Positions 1 through 8,416 are shown, numbered from the stretch's first letter. The stretch: DNA of 64,000 nt from Mesorhizobium prunaredense (GCF_900156895.1 NZ_FTPD01000003.1:124001-188000); one strand, 5' to 3'. Notes: generated from the letters alone by a model not told the origin. A program made the numbers and translations.

Positions 1-932
1 GCCGGCGGATGCAGGATCTTCTGGACGCCGTGGACGACCAGCGGTCGCGACGGGTCTTCCAGCAATTCGATGACGCCCTTCATGCGCAACAGGCGCTCGC
101 CATGTGCTGATCGCAACAGGTCGAGGAACATCTCGATCGCCGAAAACGGCACCGGCCCGTCATGAACGAGCGAGTAGGAGCGCACGCGGGAATCGTGCCG
201 ATGGTCGTGATCATGGTCGCCGTGGTCATGGTCACTATGGTGGTGGTGATCATGGGCGGCTTCCTCGCCCAGCCAGCGCCGCACGTCGGCGGACTTGGTG
301 GCTGGGTTGTAGAGGCCGCAATCGAACAGCGCCGCTGCATCGGTCCTTCTGTCACCCGCATCGAGCAGCTCGGCACCCGGATTGATCTGCCGCAGCCGCG
401 CCCGCAAGGCCTCGACGTCGCGCGGATCGGTGGCCAGATCGGCTTTCGTCAGCACGATGCGGTCGGCGACCGCCGCCTGCTTCACGGCCTCGACATGGGC
501 GTCGAGCGTCGCATCGCCGTTGACCGCGTCGACCAGCGTGATGACCCCGTCGAGCCGGAAGGCCTCGACCAGCGCCGGATGGGCCATGATCGACTGCAGC
601 ACCGGCGCCGGATCGGCGAGGCCGGTGGTTTCGATGACGACGCGGGCAAGCCGGGCGATGCGGCCGGTCTGCAGCCGGTCGACGAGATCGGCCAGCGTGT
701 CGACCAGTTCGCCGCGCACCGTGCAGCAGAGACAGCCGTCGGAAAGCTGGATGATGCCGTCGGAGGCCTGTTCGACCAGGAGATGGTCGATCGCCACCTC
801 GCCGAACTCGTTGATGATGACCGCGGTGTCGGCGAGCGCGGGATCCCTGAGCAGCCGGTTGAGCAGCGTCGTCTTGCCGGCGCCGAGAAAACCGGTCAGC
901 ACCGAGACGGCGATGGGAAAGCCGCTGCTCAT
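1..932 (-). CDS. CobW/COG0523-family GTPase, metallochaperone-like (3' end off window)
   Basis: About 310 residues are visible; the C-terminus lies beyond base 1. Reading from ATG at 932, the protein has a Walker A loop (GFLGAGKT, residues 14-21), the family's metal-binding GCLCC motif (Cys67, Cys69, Cys70), an NKxD-like TKAD motif, and a strongly His/Asp-rich stretch encoded around 185-255. These are hallmarks of COG0523 P-loop GTPases, which deliver zinc or cobalt to client enzymes in the cytoplasm. The start follows the stop of the D-Ala-D-Ala carboxypeptidase gene by four bases, so the two are probably cotranscribed. A specific metal or client cannot be read from sequence; the His-rich segment favours zinc (inference). 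Confidence 0.9.
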   Translation of the reverse strand, partial: MSSGFPIAVSVLTGFLGAGKTTLLNRLLRDPALADTAVIINEFGEVAIDHLLVEQASDGIIQLSDGCLCCTVRGELVDTLADLVDRLQTGRIARLARVVIETTGLADPAPVLQSIMAHPALVEAFRLDGVITLVDAVNGDATLDAHVEAVKQAAVADRIVLTKADLATDPRDVEALRARLRQINPGAELLDAGDRRTDAAALFDCGLYNPATKSADVRRWLGEEAAHDHHHHSDHDHGDHDHDHRHDSRVRSYSLVHDGPVPFSAIEMFLDLLRSAHGERLLRMKGVIELLEDPSRPLVVHGVQKILHPP

Positions 933-936
933 CAGA

Positions 937-2100
937 CTAGTTCACGGCCTTGGCGGGCTCCTGGGCCGCAGTGGCGGAACCGATCACTGCCGGCTCGGCG
1001 CCGGGCGGCGGCGGCAGGTCGGGCCGCCAGCTCGGCAGCGGCACGTCGGCATATTCCTGGCCCGATGCATCGAGCATGGCTTTCGGTATCGGCCCGGTGG
1101 CGCCGCCAAGGCCGACTGCGACCAATGTCGGCGCGTGATCGAGTTTTTTTCGATAGGGAGATTTTGGCGCATTCTTATCGCCGACGGCGACAGCTTCCGA
1201 CTGCTCCTTAGCCGGCTTCTTCCTGCAAATCTCGTCATTCAGGTTGTTGACCGATGTGGTGTCGCCATAGGAAGGCAGCGCCGCCACCGTCAGCCAGCCC
1301 GGTGTCGGCGTGGCAAAGCCGTGGTCGAGCAGCCTGGCGACGGTCTCGGCCCGGGTGACGGCCGACTTCTCGCCAAGCACCACCGCCACCAGCGTGCGTC
1401 CGTCGCGTGTAGCCGAGCCGATCATGTTGAAGCCCGAGGGACAGACGAAACCGGTCTTCATGCCATCGGCGCCGGGATAGCGGCCGATCAGGAGATTGTA
1501 GTTCGGGATCTGCTTCTTGCCGACGGCCAGGCCCTCGATCGAGAACAATGGGGCATATTGCGGAAATTCCGTGCGGATCGCCATCACCAGCAAGCCGAGG
1601 TCGCGCGCCGTCGTATACTGGTCCGGCGAAAACAGCCCGTTCGGGTTGACGAAATGCGTTCCGGTCATGCCGAGCCGGCGCGCCTCGGTGTTCATGCGTT
1701 CGGCGAAAGCGGCCTGCGAACCGCCGATGTTCTCGCCGACGGCCATGGCGACATCGTTGGCCGACTTGACCAGCATCATCTTCAGCGCGTTATCGAGCCG
1801 CATGACCGAGCCCGGCTTGAAGCCCATCTTGCTCGGCGGCTCGCTGGCGGAACGTTTCGTGACCTTGATCGGCGAATCGAGCCCGACCTCGCCCGCGGCG
1901 ATCGCGCGGAACGTCACATAGGCGGTCATCAGCTTGGTCAGCGAGGCAGGATACCAGCGCTTGAAAGCATCCTGGTGCTGGAGGATCTTGCCATTCTCCA
2001 GGTCGAACACGATCGTCGGATTGGCGAGAGCCGGACCGGCCAGCGCCGGAAGCGCCACGGCGCCCGCCAGCAATAGTTTGAGGAATTGCCTGTACCGCAT
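937..2100 (-). CDS. D-alanyl-D-alanine carboxypeptidase (peptidase S11, PBP5/6 type)
   Basis: The 387-residue protein starts with a signal peptide (MRYRQFLKLLLAGAVALPAL, cleavage near residue 26) and carries all three penicillin-binding motifs: SLTK with nucleophile Ser53 and Lys56, SAN at 113-115, and KTG at 215-217. The family removes the terminal D-Ala from peptidoglycan pentapeptides in the periplasm and so limits crosslinking. The C-terminal third is Pro/Ala-rich and lacks an obvious amphipathic anchor. It is the first gene of a probable two-gene unit with the CobW GTPase; zinc handling and cell-wall enzymes are linked in other bacteria, so the pairing may be functional (inference). Confidence 0.93.
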   Translation of the reverse strand: MRYRQFLKLLLAGAVALPALAGPALANPTIVFDLENGKILQHQDAFKRWYPASLTKLMTAYVTFRAIAAGEVGLDSPIKVTKRSASEPPSKMGFKPGSVMRLDNALKMMLVKSANDVAMAVGENIGGSQAAFAERMNTEARRLGMTGTHFVNPNGLFSPDQYTTARDLGLLVMAIRTEFPQYAPLFSIEGLAVGKKQIPNYNLLIGRYPGADGMKTGFVCPSGFNMIGSATRDGRTLVAVVLGEKSAVTRAETVARLLDHGFATPTPGWLTVAALPSYGDTTSVNNLNDEICRKKPAKEQSEAVAVGDKNAPKSPYRKKLDHAPTLVAVGLGGATGPIPKAMLDASGQEYADVPLPSWRPDLPPPPGAEPAVIGSATAAQEPAKAVN

Positions 2101-2329
2101 GGTGGAATCCGAAATCGCCTCTTGCCGCAGTCGCCTCTGGCTCCGTAAGATTTGTTACGCGATCGCCAGCATGGTGATCCGGCCCTCTATCCGGATCACT
2201 ATGTTGCGGTGCTATTTAGCCTATGTGACGTCAAGATGGCAAAGTGCCTGAATGACAATTCTAAAACAGCAGGCACAATTGCAAAGCAGCAGGCTGAATC
2301 CGTCTGCTCCAACAGCGAGATGGAACATC

Positions 2330-3493
2330 ATGCCGATCCTGAACCGCGCCGCCGAAATGCAAGACGAGGTCGCCGGCTGGCGCCGCCATCTGCACCAGAC
2401 GCCAGAGCTGAATTTCGACGTCTTCGAGACCGCCGCCTTCGTCACCGAGAAGCTGCGGGCTTTCGGCTGCGACGACGTGGTGACCGGCCTCGGCAAGACC
2501 GGTGTCGTCGGCATCATCCGCGGCCGCCTGGGCGAAGGCACGAGCATCGGCCTGCGCGCCGACATGGATGCGCTGCCGCTCAACGAGATCACCGGGAAAC
2601 CCTACGCCTCGACCATTCCGGGCAAGATGCACGCCTGCGGCCATGACGGCCACACCGCGATGCTGCTCGGTGCCGCCAAATATCTTGCCGAGACGCGCAA
2701 TTTCGCCGGCTCCGTCGCGGTGATCTTCCAGCCGGCCGAAGAAGGCGGCGGCGGCGGCAACGAGATGGTCAAGGACGGCATGATGGAGCGCTTCGGCATC
2801 TCCAAGGTGTTCGGCATGCACAACATGCCGGGCCTGCCGGTCGGACAATTCGCCATCAAGCCGGGCCCGATCATGGCGGCGACCGCCGAATTCACCATCA
2901 CCGTCAAGGGCCGAGGCGGGCATGCGGCGATGCCGCACGGCACCATCGACCCGATCGTCATCACCAGCCAGCTCGTCGGCGCTCTGCAGACGATCGCATC
3001 GCGCAGCACCGATCCGGTCGAGGCTGTCGTGGTGTCGGTGACGAAATTCCACGCCGGCGACGCCTACAATGTCATACCCGAGAGCGCCGAGATCGCCGGC
3101 ACCGTGCGCACGCTGAAGAAGGAGGTCGCCAGGAAGGCTGAGCAGCGCCTGCGCGCCATCTGCGAGGGCGTGGGCGCGGCCTTCGGCGCAACGATCGAGG
3201 TCGATTACAAAGCCAATTACCCCGTCACCTTCAACCATCCGGAGGAGACGGTCTTTGCCAGCGATGTCGCCGCTGATATCGCCGGCGAGGCACAGGTGCA
3301 CCGCGCCATCCAGCCGGTGATGGGCGGCGAGGATTTCTCCTACATGCTGGAAGCGCGCCCTGGCGCCTTCATCTTCATCGGCAATGGCGACACCGCCGGT
3401 CTCCACAACCCTGCCTACGACTTCAACGACGAGGTCATCCCGCACGGCATGAGCTACTGGGTGAAGCTCGCGGAGACGGCGCTGGCCGCCTGA
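2330..3493 (+). CDS. M20-family amidohydrolase (hippurate hydrolase / N-acyl amino acid amidohydrolase type)
   Basis: The 387-residue protein begins MPILNRAAEMQDEV, typical of the family. The frame is open 26 codons further upstream, but that extension is unlike the family, so ATG 2330 is preferred. Metal-site motifs are present: RADMDALPLNE (77-86), HACGHDGH (Cys103, His105), EE at 137-138 and His164 in GMHNMPGLP, with a final metal-ligand region GLHNPAYDF near the C-terminus. The family hydrolyses N-acyl amino acids or hippurate-like amides with two bound metal ions in the cytoplasm. The gene is divergent from the carboxypeptidase, with about 230 bases between starts. Substrate cannot be decided from sequence. 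Confidence 0.9.
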   Translation: MPILNRAAEMQDEVAGWRRHLHQTPELNFDVFETAAFVTEKLRAFGCDDVVTGLGKTGVVGIIRGRLGEGTSIGLRADMDALPLNEITGKPYASTIPGKMHACGHDGHTAMLLGAAKYLAETRNFAGSVAVIFQPAEEGGGGGNEMVKDGMMERFGISKVFGMHNMPGLPVGQFAIKPGPIMAATAEFTITVKGRGGHAAMPHGTIDPIVITSQLVGALQTIASRSTDPVEAVVVSVTKFHAGDAYNVIPESAEIAGTVRTLKKEVARKAEQRLRAICEGVGAAFGATIEVDYKANYPVTFNHPEETVFASDVAADIAGEAQVHRAIQPVMGGEDFSYMLEARPGAFIFIGNGDTAGLHNPAYDFNDEVIPHGMSYWVKLAETALAA

Positions 3494-3597
3494 TGCATCG
3501 CCCATAGAACCCACCCTGCGGCTTGATCCGAGGGGTGCGCTGCGATTTGGGATGGCTACAAGGCGGTCGGGCCCGGGACGTGGCGATGCTCCGATCG

Positions 3598-3744
3598 TCA
3601 CTTCCGACCGGACGGCTTCCGCGCAAGGTCCAAGGCAATGCCCAGGGCGATGCCGATTCCGATACCCGCAATAATATTGTCCAACGCGACGCCGATAGCC
3701 ACGCCGATCACAACGCCGAGTGTGATGTGTTTGGCATCTATCAT
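3598..3744 (-). CDS. 48-residue glycine-zipper-like hydrophobic peptide
   Basis: A short frame not usually called by gene finders. It reads MIDAKHITLGVVIG, continues as a GxxxG-like series of Gly/Ile/Ala/Val residues (about 9-38), and closes with the basic tail ARKPSGRK. The single hydrophobic stretch with regularly spaced glycines resembles glycine-zipper membrane peptides. It lies between the convergent M20 gene and the DUF768 gene in an otherwise empty stretch. No strong ribosome-binding site is visible, so translation is inferred from composition: the hydrophobic, Gly-spaced pattern is unlikely by chance in GC-rich spacer DNA. Function unknown. Confidence 0.6.
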   Translation of the reverse strand: MIDAKHITLGVVIGVAIGVALDNIIAGIGIGIALGIALDLARKPSGRK

Positions 3745-3813
3745 GCCGGGTCATGTAGAGTGGAAGGGGAGAGCCGCAACCGCTGGTCGGCTACCAACGA
3801 TGTTGCCTGATCG

Positions 3814-4113
3814 CTACGGCCCGCTCTTCGGGTCGTCGACCTCCAGCGCCTCCATGACGGGCGCCAGATCACTCTCTTCGGCCGGATCGGCGGCCGGCGG
3901 CTGTTCGCCTGTCCTGGCCTTGCTCAGAGCTTTCTCAATCGCCTCCTCGATGTCGCCGATCTCGTCTTCGCGCACCTCGTGACCATAGCCGGCCGCGTCG
4001 GCATCCTGCTCGAATTGCTGAACCAGGACGGCCACGCTCACTTCGCTTTCCGCGGGCAGGTTACCGACGTTCTCCTGGAGCCAGGTTTCAAAGAACTCTT
4101 TCGTAGCACTCAT
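3814..4113 (-). CDS. DUF768-type small protein
   Basis: The 99-residue acidic protein starts at ATG 4113, eight bases after an AAGGAGAAG ribosome-binding site; an in-frame upstream Met (4134) lacks this support. Residues 1-65 (MSATKEFFETWLQENV, then VLVQQFEQDADAAGYG and EDEIGDIEEAIEKAL) match the layout of DUF768, a short helical family abundant in Mesorhizobium: an N-terminal WL/I motif, an acidic helix, and a final helix EEAIEKAL. The C-terminal 30 residues are an Ala/Asp/Glu/Pro-rich tail. No biochemical role is established for the family. It lies next to the insertion sequence but is not part of it. Confidence 0.75.
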   Translation of the reverse strand: MSATKEFFETWLQENVGNLPAESEVSVAVLVQQFEQDADAAGYGHEVREDEIGDIEEAIEKALSKARTGEQPPAADPAEESDLAPVMEALEVDDPKSGP

Positions 4114-4290
4114 GCGGCTTCTCCTTCGGCACACTAAAGCGCGGCGGTGGTCCGAAGTTCCGCTGTTTCCGGCTCATCTTTGCGGCCCACACTCGTGGTT
4201 CAATCGTAGGGTGACGAGGATGCAATTTCGAATTGAGAGCAAAAGCCGCTCGACGGCTAGCTTCATCGGCCATTGTCGAAACCGGTTGAT

Positions 4291-4308
4291 TGGGTGCAGA
4301 GCGCCTCT
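4291..4308. repeat. Left 18-bp direct repeat flanking the insertion sequence
   Basis: TGGGTGCAGAGCGCCTCT occurs here and again, identically, at 5647-5664, immediately outside the two inverted ends of the insertion sequence. The simplest reading is a target-site duplication made on insertion. Eighteen bases is long for most IS families, but long duplications are known for some ISNCY-type elements. Confidence 0.8.
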
Positions 4309-5646
4309 GTCGGTAGCTAATCAAGTTGTCCGGTTTTGGTAGCACATCGCTTGTCCGCTTCAGTTTGCGTCGAAGCGGTTCACGCGGCTTGCCTGACGGG
4401 GCAAGTGTCTTGGATTGCGACGCCGTCGGGCATGTATCGAGCGATGCGGCGCGGCCCGTGGAAGATTGCGAGCGTGCCATCCGGGTACTGCCTGATCTTG
4501 ACCGTGGCTTTGACGAAGTGATGCCGGATCGGGCTCTGCGGCAGCTGCAGTCGCAGGCGCGCGAAGGCGATCGTGTTGTCGCGGGCCACGACGCGCTCCT
4601 CCTCGATGCACAGTATCTGGGCCAATTGTTGCGGGTCGGCGGCGACAAAGGCGCTGTCCTCGACCGCGGGCGGCCTGGCGAAGCGGGCATTGTGAGCCGC
4701 CAGGTAGGTCTGTGCGATGAAGTGGTTGGCGGCCTGGATATCAGCAATGCCGGCCAGCGCCAGCTCCTTAGGCAGCCGACCCTGCAAAGTGGAGAACATC
4801 CGCTCGGATCGGCCCCTGGCTTCAGGCGAATAGGCCGGGGATATACTCGATGCCCAACTGCCGCAGCGCCCGCCCGACCTGGGTCAGCCGGCTCTTGTCG
4901 ACCGCCTCGCCGGCCTTGAGCGTCACGAAATAATGGCTGCCGCGATCGGTGTAGAAGCTCGACGGCAGCCCCTTGGCGACAAAGGTCTCCAGAAGTCCCT
5001 GAAAGCTCGACGCCGTGCCTTCCTCCTCGATCAGAAAGGCCGAATAGAGCGTGCTCGTTGCGTCGTCCATCGTCACAATCAGGTCCAGCATCGGCTGGCC
5101 TTCCAGCCAGGCATGCCGGCTGCCGTCCTGGTGCAGCATCATCCCCTCGCACGGCTTCCTTTCCCGCTTGCGCCGGTGAGCACCGCGCCGCTTGGCCCGT
5201 CCCACCAGGCCCGCCGCATGAAGCTGCGTCTTGATGAAGGTGTAGCCCCAGCTGAAATGGTGATCGCGCAGCAGGTGCTCATGGAAATGCTTCACGTTCC
5301 ATCCGAGGTAGCGATGACGATAAAGTTCCAGCATCTCCTCAATCGCTTCCGCAGGCACCCGACGCGTCGAAATCTTGCCCAAACGCCGATCGAGCAACCC
5401 AGCTTCCCCAGCCTCTTCGTAACGGTCGCGATAGCGGCGAAATTGCCGCTCCGACATGCCCAGCAACTCGCCTGCCTCCATCATCGAAAGATCGCCGCCA
5501 TTCCAGCGGCTCAATACGTCTCGAAACTTCTGCATTCTCCGATCCTGTAGCCATGCCGCCCGATTCATCCCCAGCCTCCATTGGCTGGTGATAAAACCGG
5601 ACAACTCACGTGCTACCTAATCCGGACAACTCATCTGCTTACGACA
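4309..5646 (-). mobile_element. ISNCY-type insertion sequence, about 1.34 kb
   Basis: The element is bounded by imperfect inverted ends. The left end (from 4309) and the reverse complement of the right end (from 5646) share a TGTCG-type tip, then AGTTGTCCGG and GGTAGCAC. The AGTTGTCCGG block is repeated again just inside the right end (5596-5605), like subterminal transposase-binding motifs. It carries one transposase gene, now frameshifted. It sits about 40 bases upstream of tRNA-Arg, outside the tRNA-bounded island, and is therefore a separate event. Exact tips are uncertain by one base because the flanking duplication and tip share a T. Confidence 0.8.
4380..5568 (-). pseudogene. ISNCY-type DDE transposase, single-base frameshift
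   Basis: The N-terminal part (to about 4838) has a helix-turn-helix region (SMMEAGELLGMSERQFRRYR), the ISNCY-like HQDGSRHAWLEG segment with the first catalytic Asp, a VTMDDAT strand, and the DRGSHYF second-Asp motif. It then reads LGIEYIPGLFA and stops. The following sequence continues in another frame as YSPEARGRSERMFSTLQGRLPKEL, giving the Glu-containing segment and C-terminus ending at 4380. One extra G in CCCGGCC near 4838 explains the shift. The start may be ATG 5568 or ATG 5535; an upstream in-frame Met at 5604 falls inside the terminal repeat. With the frameshift repaired the protein would be full-length, so the lesion is recent or a sequencing error. Confidence 0.85.
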
Positions 5647-5664
5647 TGGGTGCAGAGCGCCTCT
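5647..5664. repeat. Right 18-bp direct repeat flanking the insertion sequence
   Basis: Exact copy of the repeat at 4291-4308, abutting the right inverted end. It supports recent transposition and fixes the element's right boundary. Confidence 0.8.
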
Positions 5665-5703
5665 TGGCGAAACGGTCCGAAGCGGTTATGTGTCGGGCCG
5701 CGT

Positions 5704-5780
5704 GGTCCCGTAGCTCAGTAGGATAGAGCGGCAGATTCCTAATCTGTAGGTCACAGGTTCGATTCCTGTCGGGATCACCA
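5704..5780 (+). tRNA. tRNA-Arg (anticodon CCT)
   Basis: A 77-base cloverleaf can be folded by eye. The acceptor stem is GGTCCCG paired with CGGGATC, followed by discriminator A and encoded CCA. The D-arm begins GCTCAGTAGGATAGAGC. The anticodon stem GCAGA/TCTGT encloses the loop TTCCTAA with anticodon CCT (reads AGG). The T-arm is CACAGGTTCGATTCCTGTC-like. The gene is intact, and its 3' 50 bases form the left attachment site of the island that follows. tRNA 3' ends are standard targets of tyrosine integrases. Confidence 0.97.
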
Positions 5781-5781
5781 A
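5731..5781. repeat. Left attachment site of the genomic island (51-bp direct repeat, 3' half of tRNA-Arg)
   Basis: From the anticodon stem through the CCA end plus one A, this stretch is repeated without mismatch at 45324-45374. The identity stops abruptly on both sides (G versus T before it, T versus A after it). This is the structure expected when an element recombines at a tRNA and regenerates the gene's 3' end. Confidence 0.9.
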
Positions 5782-6039
5782 TAAAATCAACGGCTTTAAA
5801 TGCCACCGCTGCTCTTTTCATGTCGCATCATGTTGCAATTGGCTACCGTTTATTTTCAATGACTTACAGAAGCTGTCGGCAGGTCCATGCGACATGGGCG
5901 CGACATGAAACACTTGCAAAAGCCGCGTAGCTGCTTGACGCGACCGGTCAACCCCGGCTTTACCCATAGACCCGCTTTTTCGCACCGCGCCCACCCGGAC
6001 AAAAGAACTGCGCAGCTCGCTGGTACCGTCAATCGGCCG

Positions 6040-6305
6040 GTTCGCCCGTTTGCTCGGCCTGCCCCCCTGCCTTCCTGGACGGCATCAAAGATGAAGCCGT
6101 CATTGTTGTGGTTGACGCCGAGCGCACGATAGCTGGCAACAGCCGAAAAGCGGTCGTTGATGCGGTAACCAAGTGCGGCTGTGATATCCCAGTCGACATT
6201 GGCGCCGCCTGCACCAACCCCAGCCCGTCAGATAGACGTTGGGCGTGAGCGAATAGTTACCACGAACGCCGGCCGGCGCATCGACCCAGGTCGCGCCGTC
6301 GCTGG
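6040..6305 (-). pseudogene. Outer-membrane beta-barrel protein, C-terminal remnant
   Basis: On the minus strand from about 6303 the sequence reads DGATWVDAPAGVRGNYSLTP, then NVYLTG. After a one-base shift it continues GAGGANVDWDITAALGYRIN, then DRFSAVASYRALGVNHNNDG. The WD-T-A-LGYR and YRALGV-NDGF pattern is the C-terminal strand series of small rhizobial beta-barrel proteins. It has no start, contains a frameshift, and after DAVQEG runs into unrelated sequence instead of a final aromatic strand. It is a decayed scrap near the left attachment site. Confidence 0.65.
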
Positions 6306-6421
6306 GCGACACTCAGTCAAGGGGACCGCAGTGAAAAATTGATGTCAGTGTTTACAGACCAAGCCCCCATGCCGCCGCCGACGATATCGAGTTGTCCGGC
6401 GTCACACTGGAGGGTCGGATT

Positions 6422-6545
6422 CTACAAGGCGGCTGGGAACGGCTTGTGCAGATAGGCGACGCAACCCAGTTGGGTCGCCTGCGGTTTTCGCGCGTCATCA
6501 TCGACGGCAGTGATGAAAATGACCGGGCAGGTGTAACCAAGCTCG
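6422..6545 (-). pseudogene. Response-regulator receiver fragment
   Basis: The minus strand reads YTCPVIFITAVDDDARKPQA, then CVAYLHKPFPAAL and a stop. It aligns with the second half of the receiver domain encoded at 7172-7555 (PVVFITAVDD, CVAYLHKPFPAVLL), including the conserved Thr and the Lys-Pro pair, but lacks the N-terminal acidic pocket and phospho-acceptor Asp. It is a truncated paralogue of that gene; the other half is missing. Confidence 0.6.
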
Positions 6546-6766
6546 AAGAACGGGGCTTTCGTACACTGCATGAACCCACGGAAGACCTCCCGGATTTCCG
6601 TGGTGCTGTGGTCGCGCGACGATTGGCAGCAAATGATCAACCCCGCGAGAGCCGCTAGATGCGGCTCATCTCGACTTCCCAATCAAGTAACCAATTGCCA
6701 AGTTCTCCCCCCTTGATCGTCGCAGATGATGTAAGCTGCCGGCAACCGTTGGGAGGGCGCTTGAAG

Positions 6767-7084
6767 ATGAGACCGGCACTCACTGGATTGTTTGCATTGG
6801 GGGTACTCCTCGTGCCTTCGGGTGCGGAAGCAGCAATGCAGTTCCGGTGTAGTTGGGAAGGCAGGATGCCGGTCGCCATCACTGTCGAAGGTGACGCTAA
6901 TGCCTTGCGTTACTCTCCTTACGATGTGGGCGGCAGCTACTACGACATAGTTGCTACGAGATCAGGGGTTTGGCTATTGCTTGACGAGCCTAAACCCGTG
7001 TTAAGCATCCAAATGATATGGCCTGACCCCCCCATTACCGTGGTGTTGGACGCGTCCTTTGACGGTGGTCGCTGTTGGAAGTGA
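6767..7084 (+). CDS. Small secreted protein, function unknown
   Basis: The 105-residue protein has a clear signal peptide (MRPALTGLFALGVLLVPSGA, cleavage near AEA-A). The mature part is about 82 residues with two cysteines (in FRCSW and GRCWK) that could form a disulfide. The start is ATG 6767, preceded by GGGAGGG; an upstream in-frame ATG (6659) has no ribosome-binding site and would bury the signal peptide. It lies between two receiver-domain fragments or genes on the opposite strand. I do not recognise the family; the Trp- and Asp-rich mature part looks like a small periplasmic beta protein. Confidence 0.65.
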   Translation: MRPALTGLFALGVLLVPSGAEAAMQFRCSWEGRMPVAITVEGDANALRYSPYDVGGSYYDIVATRSGVWLLLDEPKPVLSIQMIWPDPPITVVLDASFDGGRCWK

Positions 7085-7171
7085 CCTTGTGTGCCGGAAC
7101 GAGCAGGTCGTGCCAACTGAGGACATCCAAGCGGAATTGCCTCAAAGGACATCAAGAACGCCTTCAGCCGT

Positions 7172-7555
7172 TCAATCGGTTGGCGCCGCTCCCAGTGCCT
7201 TGTTGACAGCGTCGATCAACAAGACGGCCGGGAATGGCTTGTGCAGATAGGCGACGCAATCTGCCTGGGCGCCCTGCAGTTCGAGTGCCTTGTCATCAAC
7301 CGCAGTGATGAAGACAACCGGGAGCTTGGAACCAGCGCTTTTCAATCGGTGCCGTAGTTCGATGCCTGACATGCCGCGAAGATGGATATCGAGCACCAGG
7401 CAGCCGATCCGGCTCTTGGTGTCACGGTGGAGAAAGGCTTCGGCCGACGCATATCCCTCCGTCACGAAACCATGTGCGTTCAGTAGTCGCTCGACGCTCC
7501 TGCGCATGCTGGGATCGTCTTCCACGACAGCCACGGTGCGTGGGGCACGTTCCAA
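7172..7555 (-). CDS. Stand-alone response-regulator receiver protein (FixJ-like, no output domain)
   Basis: This is a 127-residue single receiver domain: acidic pair Asp13/Asp14, phospho-acceptor Asp56 in LVLDIHLRGMSG, Thr84 in FITAVDD and Lys106 in YLHKPFP. There is no DNA-binding domain, so it probably acts as a phosphate shuttle or sink, or by protein contact. The start is TTG 7555, six bases after AGGAAGG; no ATG lies in a usable position. A copy of the island's TTCCCC/AGGACAATAT motif lies 74 bases upstream (7630-7647). A related fragment at 6422-6545 shows the gene was once duplicated. Confidence 0.85.
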   Translation of the reverse strand: MERAPRTVAVVEDDPSMRRSVERLLNAHGFVTEGYASAEAFLHRDTKSRIGCLVLDIHLRGMSGIELRHRLKSAGSKLPVVFITAVDDKALELQGAQADCVAYLHKPFPAVLLIDAVNKALGAAPTD

Positions 7556-7629
7556 TTTGTGCCTTCCTCAGCCAGCGCAGAAATGCGCACTCCAATCGAC
7601 CCTATCCTAGGTCCAAGACAGGACCGCGC

Positions 7630-7647
7630 ATATTGTCCTAAGGGGAA
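7630..7647 (-). promoter_or_regulatory. Island motif TTCCCC-N2-AGGACAATAT, copy 1
   Basis: On the minus strand: TTCCCCTTAGGACAATAT, located 74 bases before the TTG start of the receiver gene. The other copies are at 8620-8637, 12167-12184 and 17734-17751, with a weaker one at 16677-16694. Each lies 74-191 bases upstream of a gene or gene remnant, on its coding strand. The arms TTCCC/GGACA make a loose dyad, so a dimeric activator site is the preferred reading (inference). Confidence 0.55.
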
Positions 7648-7758
7648 GCGCCACCCTTTTGCCTGCGCATGGGCTGAATGCATCCGGGTTTGGAGCTTGG
7701 CAGACGTGTCAGAATTTTCGTCGCCCGACCCCTAAGAGGCGACCCGGAAGCCCGAGGC

Positions 7759-8416
7759 CTACATTACCCGTCCGACCGCTGTGCGAAACGACTTGTCGTC
7801 ATCGACGATGTGAACGATCGGTTGCATGGGTTCATACGCGATTGACGATCCCCCGATGATGAAAAGATGCCTTGCGTTTGGCTGGAGGCCTCGAGCCATT
7901 TCGAGTATTTTCGTGATGTCTAATTCGCTGAAAACCCCGACCACATCGCTGGGTAAGTTCATTTTCGAAACGCTGTCGTAACAGCAAAAGATTATCTTCG
8001 CCTCTGGGGCGATCCTGTCGCGATGGTTGACAATGAAGCTGGTCGCTGCCTCGCCGACAGCGATGATCACATCGGGGCGGTGATCCGCGTACTTCTCGGC
8101 GAGATATCGCGCCATGCGGTCGATGTGGGGCTTCTCGGGGAATCTGGACAGATCGAGAAATTCCGAGAACAGATCGATCTTGCCTGCTGTCGCTTCCAGC
8201 AATCGATTTCCTGCTGTCTCTCCGACAATGACCGTCGCGGGAAGCCTTTCGTCGTAGGGATGGAGGATGAGCACGCGCGGCGACGATCTCCCCCAGCGCA
8301 ACTGTCTCGCTCAGAAAGATCGCAAACAGAAAAACGAAAAAACTAAGACCGTACTTTGGACGGGGCGACGCGATCGAACCTTCAGATCGCGCACCATTCT
8401 GAGCATCCCTTTGCAT
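7759..8416 (-). pseudogene. Sensor kinase 5' part (ABC-substrate-binding-like sensor) fused by deletion to a receiver start
   Basis: From 8416 the frame begins with a basic N-terminus and a membrane segment (YGLSFFVFLFAIFLSETVAL). After a one-base shift near 8285 it continues as RVLILHPYDERLPATVIVGE, then KIDLFSEFLDLSRFPEK and later VIIAVGEAATSFIVNHRDRI. This is the periplasmic substrate-binding-like sensor region found at the front of some rhizobial PAS/histidine kinases. At YEP it jumps straight into MQPIVHIVDDDKSFRTAVGR, the first 20 residues of a response regulator, then hits stop codons. A deletion has removed the whole kinase core and most of the receiver. Confidence 0.75.

Noticed and set aside
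382..2076. Long plus-strand open frame of 564 codons
   Set aside because: Antisense to the CobW and carboxypeptidase genes, which have full motif sets; composition is the usual Ser/Arg-rich shadow in GC-rich DNA.
2261..3754. Minus-strand frame of 497 codons
   Set aside because: Shadow of the M20 amidohydrolase; Arg/Asp/His/Gly-rich, no domain or ribosome-binding site.
5782..6039. Search for an integrase next to the tRNA
   Set aside because: No tyrosine recombinase R-H-R-Y pattern or plausible fragment could be read in any frame.
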